Assembly (NCBI GenBank): GCA_951394045.1 | Contig: OX595985.1 | Coordinates: forward strand, 2,356,001-2,420,000 | Direction of reading: 5' to 3' | Origin: Nitzschia sp. DOCU1 | Taxonomy: Eukaryota; Bacillariophyta; Bacillariophyceae; Bacillariales; Bacillariaceae | Length of the DNA: 64,000 bases | In this document: one piece after another, positions 51,920 to 61,287 of the stretch | How positions within the stretch are numbered: position 1 is the stretch's first letter | Layout of the letters: every line of letters begins with the position of its first letter | Made by a program: the position numbers and the translations under genes | Notes under the pieces: model-generated | The model's database searches: none | What the model was told of the DNA's origin: nothing | The model's input: the letters and a program-made list of their open reading frames with translations, nothing else

Positions 51920-52604
51920 ATGATGCGTCGTCTACTCCTCGCTCTCTTCGCTGCTGCGACTGCCACTTCGGCTTTTACAGCCAGGCAACCTTCTGCTCAA
52001 GCTGATGTCACCACACTAAATATGCTGTCGCGTCGCAACGCCATGTTGGCTGTGGTCGTCAGTTTGGTTCTTCCCCAGGCCGCCAACGCGTTCAGCCAAC
52101 AGCTGGATGACCATCAATGGGAACCACAGCAACAGGCAACTGACGGTCGACTGGATCTCAATTCTGCCTTTGTGGTAAGTTGCTTGACAAAGACGGGCAC
52201 GATGCGCTATGGGCAGCGGGATGCTTCACCAACGGGAGTTTGTACTCGTATAATGACCATTCTAACCTTGTTCCTATTCAAAAATGACCCATAATGACAG
52301 GGAGAGTACAAGAACCTCCGCGGAATGTTCCCCAACGCCGCAGGCAAAATCGCATCTAATGGCCCGTATGCTGAGGTGAGATCCCTAAGTTGACATCACC
52401 GAAAACATCGTTCTTTGCTCAAGGCAAGCAATCTAATAAATGACGATGCCTCTCTCTTTGCTTAAACAGGTGAGCGACATTTACAACATTCCTGACCTCT
52501 CGGATCATGACATTGAAATGTTCAAAAAATATCAACGCTTCTTTATCGTAAACCCTCCAGGCCGTACCTTCTACGAGCGCATCAAAGGTCGTGTATCGAC
52601 TTAG
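51920..52604 (+). CDS. psbU: Photosystem II 12-kDa extrinsic protein PsbU, precursor
   Basis: Three exons, 51920-52174, 52301-52375 and 52470-52604, both introns phase 0 with GT-AG ends; 154 aa. Exon joins give RLDLNSAFV|GEYKNLRGMF, AGKIASNGPYAE|VSDIYNIPDLS, and FIVNPPGRTFYERI, the PsbU helix-hairpin-helix sequence (compare LDLNN ... AGKI ... PYE ... L-N-I-P-x-L). The leader is tripartite: ER signal ending TSAF (residues 16-19, plastid import Phe), a transit stretch, and a twin-arginine thylakoid signal (RRNAMLAVVVSLVLPQAANA, 38-57). The mature ~97 residues fit the 12-kDa size. PsbU stabilises the oxygen-evolving complex on the lumenal face of PSII. Invisible to single-frame ORF scans beyond exon 1. 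Confidence 0.93.
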
Positions 52605-52801
52605 ACGACGAGGAAACCACAAGACCTTAAGATCGTTGCACAGGTCCGCTGTAGCTGCCCCATCTCACATGCTAAATGCACCTATCGAATACCTTGCTAG
52701 ATATTTTGCGGCCGTCCCTAGGTTCATTCTATAGCTTTAGATTAGTTGAGTCTGGCGCCCCACTGAGAGGCAGTCCCCCCCCCAGCATTTTACCAAACAC
52801 G

Positions 52802-54277
52802 CTACATGATTTCCGGGTTCTCAAAGATTGCAGGCCCGTGTAACAAACAATATATGACGTCCGCGGCATGAGAGTGCACATTGGTGATATTGCTCGTGAC
52901 TGCTCCCCAATGGATGGTATGGGCTCGTTCCATAACAAGCGGCCACAAGGAAAGAGGTACGGTCGACTTGGGCTTGGCAAAGATTCGCCGTCCACCTCGA
53001 TTGAGTCGACAATAATGTTCCAATCGCTCTTGAATCTCATCCATGGATGGATTATCAAAGGATCGGATATTAATGTCTTGTATTGCAAAGTTTGTTTTCA
53101 TGAGAGGAATCAATTCCCTCGCAGCTTCTGGACCAAACGGATTATGGTTCAGCCACAGCGAGTGTAAATGTTCCAGTTTGGGAATCTTTTTGATAATCAA
53201 ACGTAAACCATGATCGGTAATTCGATTCCCGAACAAATTCAATTCTCGCAAGGCACTCCCTTGCCCAAAAACATTCAATAGACTCTCCACAAAGGCGTCC
53301 GTCAAGTAGTTGCCTGCCAGTTGAAACGTCTTGAGCGACGTGTTGCGGACCTTTTGGGTTTCTTCCTCTTCTGGCTCGGGTTCGGGTTCTTTGGGTGTAT
53401 CCTCCACTGGCTCTTTGGCAGTGTCTTCCTTGACTGATTCTTCTTTTGGCGCCTCCTCGTCGACTTGCTCGTCCTTGGATTCTTCCACTCCGTCATTCTT
53501 GTCATCTGGCTCTGGCACTATTTCTTCTTTGACTTCTTCTTCTACGACAGCTTGTGGTTCTTTTTTCTTTCGAATCAAATAACTCATATCCAATTCTTCT
53601 AGCGCAAGATTGTAATGCAACAAGGCGGCAATCGCACCCATGCCTTGATCATGACATTGATTTTGTTGTAAACTTAGACTGCGCAAGGAAGGATGATCTT
53701 GAAGCGCCATTAAAATGGTGGCCATTTGATCGTCGTCAAGAGCACATCCATCCAAAACGATCTTTTGCAAGGTGCGATTCAATCGCAATCCAAAACTCAA
53801 TGGCGAAATGGCCGCTGGCGCTATTGTCGAATTGCTCAAATTCAAAGTTTCCAACCATGTATTACGAGCAATGGCTCGTGCCATGTTATTGCCCGCCTCG
53901 TAATCCAAAGTAGAAACACCCAACGACAAATGCCTCCAATGTTTGGCATATTTGAGACCATAGGTAATGGCAAAGAACGTTGTCGAGTCAACACTGCTAA
54001 TTCGTTGTTGCAATTCCACTGTGCGAATGGGTAATTGGCACGACGTACAAATCGCCGTAATGACATCATTGACGATATTGCCGCCATGACAGTTGATGAG
54101 CCTGAAAGTATGCCAGTGTTGGACGGTGGGCAACAAATCAATCAAGGCTGACGCCAAGGAAGGATCAAATTCGATTTCCCTCAATTCCAATTCATGACAC
54201 GCCAGATCGTTCTTGGCATTCCACAAGTGCATTAATAATTGACCTTCTGTCAAATTATTACTTCCTTGAATTAACAT
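52802..54277 (-). CDS. Leucine-rich repeat protein with acidic insertion
   Basis: 491 aa, one exon. RNI-type repeats occupy about 90-240 (WLETLNLSNSTIAPAAISPL, SLRSLSLQQNQCHDQGMGAI) and resume at about 315 (ALRELNLFGNRITDHGLRLI). Between them is a ~75-residue Glu/Lys/Pro insertion (PEPDDKNDGVEESKDEQVDE). The C-terminal cap HYCRLNRGGRR ... LSLWPLVMERA ... ADVIYCLLHGPAIF is the counterpart of the one in the LRR gene at 5402. No signal peptide or membrane helix, so cytosolic or nuclear. Probable interaction scaffold; partner unknown. Confidence 0.82.
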   Translation of the reverse strand: MLIQGSNNLTEGQLLMHLWNAKNDLACHELELREIEFDPSLASALIDLLPTVQHWHTFRLINCHGGNIVNDVITAICTSCQLPIRTVELQQRISSVDSTTFFAITYGLKYAKHWRHLSLGVSTLDYEAGNNMARAIARNTWLETLNLSNSTIAPAAISPLSFGLRLNRTLQKIVLDGCALDDDQMATILMALQDHPSLRSLSLQQNQCHDQGMGAIAALLHYNLALEELDMSYLIRKKKEPQAVVEEEVKEEIVPEPDDKNDGVEESKDEQVDEEAPKEESVKEDTAKEPVEDTPKEPEPEPEEEETQKVRNTSLKTFQLAGNYLTDAFVESLLNVFGQGSALRELNLFGNRITDHGLRLIIKKIPKLEHLHSLWLNHNPFGPEAARELIPLMKTNFAIQDINIRSFDNPSMDEIQERLEHYCRLNRGGRRIFAKPKSTVPLSLWPLVMERAHTIHWGAVTSNITNVHSHAADVIYCLLHGPAIFENPEIM

Positions 54278-54699
54278 GCTTGGTAATGGATGATGAATGG
54301 AATAGACGAGCTAGCGAAAGAGGATAAAAGTAGTAGCGTAGTAGATAGATGAAGAAATGGAAAGGAATTGTTGCCATCGTCGTCGTGAAACCCACAAGAC
54401 AAAGCCAGCTTGAATGATCGGTCATTTTGGGGCTTTCCCGCCATATTCCATCGTCTGTCCTTCGCTGCTGAGCAAGATGGATACTTAGGGAAATACACAT
54501 CTACAATCATGAAGGTGTGCATATCGCAAGCCCGTCGTGCTCGGATATGCAATCTTTGGGGCACGACAAATGCCGATAGAAAAGAGGGACGTAGAAACAA
54601 TGACGACGGCGACGAACGAAGCAACTGCACATATATCTTATATTTCTATTGTTAGGTTTGTTTGCATTCCATCCCTACCATCCAGAAGCAATCATCATC
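54278..54699. other. Divergent promoter region
   Basis: Between the minus-strand LRR gene and the plus-strand SDR. Nothing recognised. Confidence 0.4.
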
Positions 54700-55872
54700 A
54701 TGTTGTCCCTGCAAGATTTGTATCTTCCTCTGGGTCTCTTTCTTGGCTCTACTGTTGTCGCTGGCACATTTGATAATCATTTCTGGCGTTTGCTAGTATT
54801 GGTGGCTCACCATTACGCGTCGGCGGCAATTACGTTGCCCTCCTACATGGCTTGGGCGGCCTATATTGCCACTGCCGCCTCTATTTGGTGGATTCCCATG
54901 TGGGCCAATCTACGCTACCTCCAGCGTCAAGGATGTATTTTCATTACGGGATGCGACTCCGGCATGGGACAAGCCACAGTCATTTACTTGGCTCAGTCGC
55001 AGCGTCCTGAAAACAACTATGAACAAATTTTTGCCGGGTGTCTCAACACCAAAGCGAGTCAAGAATATTTTCAAAAGCACTTGACTCTAGAGCAGCAAAA
55101 ATACGTACATGTCATTGAACTCGATGTCAGTCAAGATGCCAGCGTCAAGGCAGCCTCCCAGAAGATTCAAGAGTGGATCGCTTTGAAGAAGACGCAATTG
55201 ACAGGATTGTGCATGTATCATGGAATTGCCTATACGGGTCCGGCCGAATACTTGCCTTTGGACATTTATGAACGTACTTTGCAAGTCAACTTTTTGGGAT
55301 TTGTGCGCGTCGTACAATACCTGTTGCCTTTGCTCAAACAAGCAAAGCAAGCCCGAATTATCCTGACGGGAACCGGGGGTGGACCTACTAGTCCCTTTCC
55401 AGCCTTGTTGACCGCCTATGCCGCCAGTAAATTTGCGACGGAAGCCTATTGTCAGTGTTTGAGACAAGAATTGTACATGACTCGCTGTAATATTGAAGCC
55501 GTAATGATCAATCCTGGCTTTGTCAAACCTACGCTGCTCATGGCAGAAGGATTGAAATTAGCATTGAAAATGTGGCAAGCCTGTGAAACCAAGTGGGGTT
55601 CGACCATGGCCAAAGATCAATATGGCAAAATGTTGGATCATTTCATTTTGAATGCCACGTTGCAACCGGGAACTCCTGTCCAGGAAGTCTGCAAGGCGGC
55701 GGAACATGCTTTATTGGCACCCGTCCCACGTTCCTCTTACAAGGTAGGAATCGATTCCAAATTGGCACCCATTGTAGGAATGATGCCGACGGGTATGCGA
55801 GAAACTATTACTCGTCATGGTGTCTTTGGAATGTTGAGTCCTGCCAAGTTCGTTCAAGGATATCGAGTCTAG
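54700..55872 (+). CDS. SDR-family protein (retinol/hydroxysteroid dehydrogenase-like), atypical active site
   Basis: 390 aa from ATG 54700. Membrane-inserting N-terminus with hydrophobic stretches up to residue ~68, then IFITGCDSGMGQ, whose TGCDSGxG is the cofactor motif of the RDH16/HSD17B2/BDH1 group (83-90). D142 follows the beta-4 position, N197 is in VNFLG, and Y240-AAS-K244 forms the catalytic pair. The usual NNAG is replaced by YHGI and the catalytic Ser position by a Gly-rich GTGGGPTS loop. Either a neighbouring Thr/Ser takes over or activity is altered. Likely ER membrane; substrate unknown. Not a close relative of the SDR at 3877. Confidence 0.85.
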   Translation: MLSLQDLYLPLGLFLGSTVVAGTFDNHFWRLLVLVAHHYASAAITLPSYMAWAAYIATAASIWWIPMWANLRYLQRQGCIFITGCDSGMGQATVIYLAQSQRPENNYEQIFAGCLNTKASQEYFQKHLTLEQQKYVHVIELDVSQDASVKAASQKIQEWIALKKTQLTGLCMYHGIAYTGPAEYLPLDIYERTLQVNFLGFVRVVQYLLPLLKQAKQARIILTGTGGGPTSPFPALLTAYAASKFATEAYCQCLRQELYMTRCNIEAVMINPGFVKPTLLMAEGLKLALKMWQACETKWGSTMAKDQYGKMLDHFILNATLQPGTPVQEVCKAAEHALLAPVPRSSYKVGIDSKLAPIVGMMPTGMRETITRHGVFGMLSPAKFVQGYRV

Positions 55873-56230
55873 TCATAAACGAGTACGCAGTCATGATTGT
55901 AGAGGATTACATGATGCCACGGGTGCCGCGCGCAAAAGGGAAACACCGTCACTGAATGCCTGCATGTTGTTGTCTCAAGGAGCATTGATTCGGGCGAAAG
56001 CAGTTTTAATAATAAAGCTAGCTCTAACTACCTATCGTAATTTGACAAAAACTTTACAAGCGTCTTCAAATCAACCATAGCTTGCCGTTTACAGCTTGGG
56101 TGTGATTGTAGCATCCAGCTGGACAGCGATCGGCCCACTTCTCTATCTTGCTATCTTTCTGATGTAGTCTGTCTAGTCGACGAGCGATTGACGTCAGCGT
56201 CCCACCCTGAAGAGGCTTCGGGCACTAATT
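55873..56230. other. Intergenic
   Basis: Nothing recognised. Confidence 0.4.
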
Positions 56231-56515
56231 TTGGAGTATGCGGACGATTCCATTGACGAGTCCAACGAATTAGAGGAGTTACTGAAAGAGGCCGAAAGCA
56301 TCACGCGTATGCGTCGACCCATGGTTGACATTGCAGTGCAGCGAAAGACGTTGGAAGGGGGGCACATTACGCCATTGCTGGCACCACCTTTGGAAGTGGC
56401 GCTACGGGCGGAAGATATATTAGGACCGGAAGCGTCGAAAGAAAGACTATCGTACCAGCAAGCTCACAGGACTGTGGAGGAGTTAATGCGATGGTTGGAG
56501 GAGGGCAATCTATAG
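56231..56515 (+). CDS. Possible terminal exon or small protein, unknown
   Basis: Frame open from about 56190 to 56515; the first ATG is only at 56309. The translation is charged and helical (ESNELEELLKEAESITRMRR, AHRTVEELMRWLEEG) and looks protein-like, so it may be a last exon with acceptor GACGTCAG near 56196 whose 5' part I cannot find. No family recognised. Confidence 0.3.
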   Translation: MEYADDSIDESNELEELLKEAESITRMRRPMVDIAVQRKTLEGGHITPLLAPPLEVALRAEDILGPEASKERLSYQQAHRTVEELMRWLEEGNL

Positions 56516-57176
56516 TCTGCTGTTTGTCAATAAAACTCCTGTACAACAACAAACTGCCAAGCGCACTATACACTAACAGCAGTTCACGATGTCATCCCGT
56601 CGGGAAACGGACAGTCGAGACGACGATTCCTTGGATGAATATTCATCGAAGGATTCCCCAAGGATAGTAATCTTAACGAAGATCGATTGGTCAGCTGGAA
56701 TGTTGAGATTTTGACCCGCCTGATACTAAAGATCGTGGCCATGCAAAAGTCCCGAACCCGACAACCTTGACAAAAGTGATTATTGGAGATGTCGAGGCAC
56801 AATTGCAATGCCATTGGATGAAGTTAAGGAGATTATCAAGTTGACCAACAAGACGTCCAAATTCAAGTGCAATCCGAGCGAAATTCCTTGCACAACCGCA
56901 ACCGTTGCGTCGAATCAGGAACCGGCATCTTGGAAACTTTCTTTTTGACCTTTGAAAAGATGACGGGTCAAGTTTCGACTCTGTGGGGTGTGGATGGAAA
57001 TTGTAATTCCGTCTTGACGGGTCCCTGCTGGAAAGTTCCCTTTACCGACGTGCGACTATCGGCAGTGGGATTTCTAGCATAGTGTCTCGCCTACGACGAT
57101 AATTTCGCACTGTGCAAAGAATCGAGTGGCATTGATGACCATCACGACGGGTATGGCGACTTTTTTCAAATGAATT
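56516..57176. other. Intergenic or decayed coding sequence
   Basis: Plus-strand frames with protein-like composition (NKTSKFKCNPSEIPCTTATV) are interrupted by stops. No family identified. Confidence 0.35.
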
Positions 57177-57741
57177 GATGACTATATTGTTCGGAGTGTT
57201 ACATACGGCATATCCGTACTGTATCTTTGCGGCGTCTATTGGATCCATTTGGACTCGTCTGTGGATCGACTCCGCACCTGTAGTGGTAGCCGACGAAACG
57301 CTCTATTAGTTGGCAAAGGATGCGTGCACATCGGCAGGACTCGTTGCAGACGCGACGAGTGGATTCAATTCCACTATTCAATCGGCGAATGCTTATTGCA
57401 ATTTGACAGCCATCATCGGCGCAGGTGGATCGACCGATCTGGCAAGCAATGTTGGAAGGCAACGACAAAGGCAGCAGCCATCTTCTTCATTGTCCATATT
57501 AATACTGATGCATGTGCGACTGAAAAGTCTAAAACACATGGGCAACGAGTTGATTTGGCTCTACGAAGATAATGATGCCGTTTGTCCACTTCATTCTACG
57601 TGTGAGAGGGACGTGTCGGTGCTCATGACAGTTCCCAAACTCGAAGAACCCTTTCGTCGGGGAACAATCGCCTTTCCGAAATCCATTCGCTTTCATGTTC
57701 GGATCTTTTTGAAAGAAGCCATCAACAAGTTTGCTTTTTGA
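57177..57741 (+). pseudogene. Decayed coding fragment with in-frame stop
   Basis: A continuous frame reads LFGVLHTAYPYCIFAASIGS, IWTRLWIDSAPVVVADETLY, TAG stop (57307-57309), LAKDACTSAGLVADATSGFN and STIQSANAYCNLTAIIGAGG, then drifts into low-complexity sequence. Composition on both sides of the stop is protein-like, suggesting a pseudogene; no family recognised. Confidence 0.4.
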
Positions 57742-60213
57742 AAACGCTCGTGCCCAAACTACAGAACTATGATTGAATACTTTTCAAAGATAATGATGTT
57801 TTGCAATCGCTCCGAGAATGCCATCGTATCAGGTCCACTCCGACAAAGTGTGGAGGAAGCTCTCCTAAGTCATCATCAAGAACCCAAGCGTCAATACTTT
57901 CAATTCCATGCAGCAGAAGCCTGGACCGAAGATTTGGTTACCCAATCTTGGTAATGTCTTTTCTTTTGCACCACGAGGAGAATACACGGGGTTAGGAGAC
58001 GGGGGAGCAAAGTTCGTTCGTTCGTTCTTGCCCGTCGCCTTTCGGTATATGATTCAAGTTTCCGAGGAGATGTATCCACCCAATTGATTGCAATCCAAAG
58101 TACGACGACGAAACGAACAAGCCGAACCTGACGACAAAGTAGAGAGTGATGTACATGATGCGCAAAAAGGAAGCGTCGCCGAGAACCGACCCAATCGGTA
58201 GCGATCCAAAGTATGACGATGACGCCAAGGCAAATAAATAAGCTGAGCCTGCTGAAGAAGACGAGAGTGATCATCACCAATTCAAGCACAAAAGTGCGGG
58301 ACCACTGTTTGCGAAGAAAAATATGATACGCAAAACGGAAGCGTCGCCAAGAACCGATTTGAAATAATAGTAGGACTGGAACGCATTTTGTTCGGAGCAA
58401 TACTATGTTATGTATCTTGCGAGAAACGATGCAACCTAGCTAGCTATTCCTCATAGCCAGCACGATCAATGACGCAACTATTTCTCGCCGAAATCCACGG
58501 GTTTTACCGTAGAATTTCCGCTCCAAAATCTTTCCGCATCAGTGCACCTTTACCATGCGAGCGCGCGGGCATCTGCCACACATCCATATCATACAGTAGT
58601 TAGCGCGCCAGCAAGAACGAATGAAAGCAAGAGCGCATCTCGACGAAAAACCAATGACCCATGCAAAAATGCCTCTTCAATGCTTGCACAACGACAATGG
58701 TGGGATAGTAAAAAGGGACGCAGCAATCAACATGTTTGAGAGAACGATGATGATGAAAAAGATAGCTAGCGTGGACTTGGATGGAGGCACATACAATCGG
58801 CAACCGCGGAGTGTTTCACGATGGATGAATGTGGATGACTTTTCAGCGACCGTGGCGCCTCATCGTGGGAACTCCTTGCCTTGGAGGAAGGAAAGCCCAA
58901 GAAAAAAATCACTTTTTCACTCAATTGAGGTCACTTTTCTGCGAAAGGAGCACTCTGCGTCGCTCCTTTCTTCATCATCGTGGTGAACTTCATGATGATG
59001 ACGATGACAGTTCTTCGGCAGCACCACCGGCGGCTGCTGTTTGTCTCGCAGGAAAGTCAAGTCGGCACTGCATGAGTTGTGGAGATGACGTTCCTCTCTC
59101 CTATTTCTACATCTCTGTGACAATCATCTTTCGTCATACAACATTTTACTCTGCTGTGAACACAACTCTACTGCGGCGATCGCCCATGAATATGATGGTG
59201 CGGCTCAGCTGTAGCGAGACAAAAGCCTTCATTTGAGAAACCCACGGTGAAGGCCTGGCCTTGGGCTGCCCTGGGGACTCAACTCGCGGAAGGAAGCCAA
59301 TATTGGGGGTGTACGTGGACTCAGTTTTGCCAATGGAGAGCGCCCTCCAGATTCGGTTGAACCACGACACTAGCTCCCTGAGGCAAACGGAGCCGAAGCA
59401 GACCCTGGAAGAAAGAGATGAAATGTTTGATTGTTGTGTTGGTGTTGGTGTTGGCGGAGGAATGATTGCATGTATTTGGTTTCGTTGTGGTAAGTCTGGC
59501 TGAGTCTAGAGTGGGCATCGTCTGGCGACGGTGCCGTTTGATCATATTTCCCCACTTATTACTTTGTTCTTTCCTCCTTTTGCAGGCGTCTGGCGTTGTT
59601 CTACAATACCAACTTTTTCCAGAGCAACGATCCTGGTCCCTGATCTGGACCCCGATTCCAATTCTCCCCGCACACAAACAGCCTGATCAACGCAACCGGT
59701 TTGTGGTTCCGGTTTTAAAACGTCCTCCACTCGCGTACGTGTCTCGTCGCGGAGAGTTTAAGTGTAACCTGTGCTGGTGCGTGGAGAATTGGAATGGGCT
59801 CTATGCCGTCGAGTGAAGCGGATTGTTGTCTCTACCGGGCAGAGCAGCTGTGGCCCACCCCCTCCGAAATCGAACTGCTTTGACGTAGCGGTGGGGCTCA
59901 GTAACCTTTTGTGTGAGAGCACAAAAACGAAGCCAAAAGTTCGATGAATAGATAGATGATAAATCTTCCGGTAGTTGCGTTGTAATGGAATATTCCGTGT
60001 TCAATCCCTCGCCTTCGCCTAGATTTCGCATCGCGACATGACAATTTGTTTGCTAATAGTCATTCGTTGCCATTCCAGCAGTTGAAGCTAAAGGCTCGAT
60101 GATTAAGAATCAGCATAGATCATCATATTAAAGCAGTAAAGATTGGAACCGCCAGAACAGTTGCCTCATCAATCGTGCTCTACTAGAAACAATTGCACAA
60201 GGAATCCTTTTGA
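57742..60213. other. Gene-poor region
   Basis: No confident gene. Includes a degenerate tandem repeat (58078-58365), an unsupported 121-codon frame (58621-58986), and a partly open stretch (59243-59503: LGCPGDSTRGRKPILGVYVD) without family features. Confidence 0.4.
58078..58365 (+). repeat. Imperfect tandem repeat, two units
   Basis: Units begin ATCCAAAGTACGACGACG (about 58093) and ATCCAAAGTATGACGATGAC (about 58204) and end GGAAGCGTCGCC(G/A)AGAACCGA. One frame gives DPKYDD...KEASPRTDP twice, with stops, so it may be decayed coding repeats. Confidence 0.55.
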
Positions 60214-61287
60214 CTAGTTGATGTTTTTATTTTCTGTACCATCTGAGCTAAATTGATTAGTTTGCTGCGGCGCTTGTTGTGGTGACGAAAGCAGCTGTCG
60301 GTAGTATGCCCTAGGAATCCGTTTCAGCATTTCTACCCGTCGCAAAATATCTTCGAGCTTGACTTCATGCACATCGAAAATGTTGGTTTCGTCAATCCTC
60401 GACGTTATTGTCATCACGACGATGTACCCGGCGCCGCATTGTTGCTACCTGATTGAATCATCTTGGCAAGCTTCCCTAAAACAAAATGCGTCGTTGCCAT
60501 GTGGCCTTGTTTTGGACATTGACGGCTTGTCCAACAGCGTTCCATGCAGACAATTAGCTTCAATCGAGGCCTGCTGACCCGAGAATAAGCCGTAGCTGTC
60601 GGTCGTGGCGGCATGATAAAGCATGGTCGAATTTTCCGCCACGTAGTCTCCCTTGATGATGTCCACTCCATCGTCTCGCAAATCTTGTAGCGTAGCCGAA
60701 TCCAGCAGGGTCCGACGAACAAAGCTATTCTAGTCTTGTGTGTGGCTGAAGGAGCCGAAGAGGCGACGGAAATCATTTCGTGTAGGACACTCGATTTCAA
60801 GGAACACACGGAAGATGACCCACCACCATCCTCGTCTTCAGTGCCTGTCTTTGAAAGTACAGGATCCAACGCCAGCAAAAATCACAGAGAAACCGCCGGC
60901 GTCGTCGTCAAGGGCCCATGCATAATAGTTCCTAGTTTCTTGTAACCGTTTGGCATTGGAACAGGCGTAAAATTCAGGCCGAGCAAATGCTATGTTCATG
61001 ATTTGAAAGTCAATAAGGGTAGGGAAACGATAAAGGTAGTTGCCTTTCCAATGCCTTCGGATGCAGCTACCCCAAAGTTCCATGGTGATGCTCGACCATT
61101 CCTTTGGAAATGAACAACCCAAGGCATGCACCTTGCCCAGCTTGCAGTCGGCTGCTCCGTGGTGGTAGTAAGGGCCTCGTCCTCGAAATGGAAGGAGTTT
61201 CTAGCTACTAGAGAGTGATCTCGACGGCCTTCCCTAGTCTTGCTGTTGCCCGGACTTAATCCCTTGCTGTTGCTACTTGGCGCCTTT
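60214..61287 (-). pseudogene. Decayed minus-strand coding sequence, possible 3' part of the bromodomain gene
   Basis: Protein-like stretches in shifting minus-strand frames: LRDDGVDIIKGDYVAENSTM, VKLEDILRRVEMLKRIPRAY, HALGCSFPKEWSS. Not assignable to a family alone; strand and position make it a plausible 3' continuation of the next feature. Confidence 0.3.

Noticed and set aside
58621..58986. 121-codon frame containing a KK-x-x-F stretch that might be an RGLE strand motif
   Set aside because: None of the following family blocks (WYS, RGLE, QLWA) is present.
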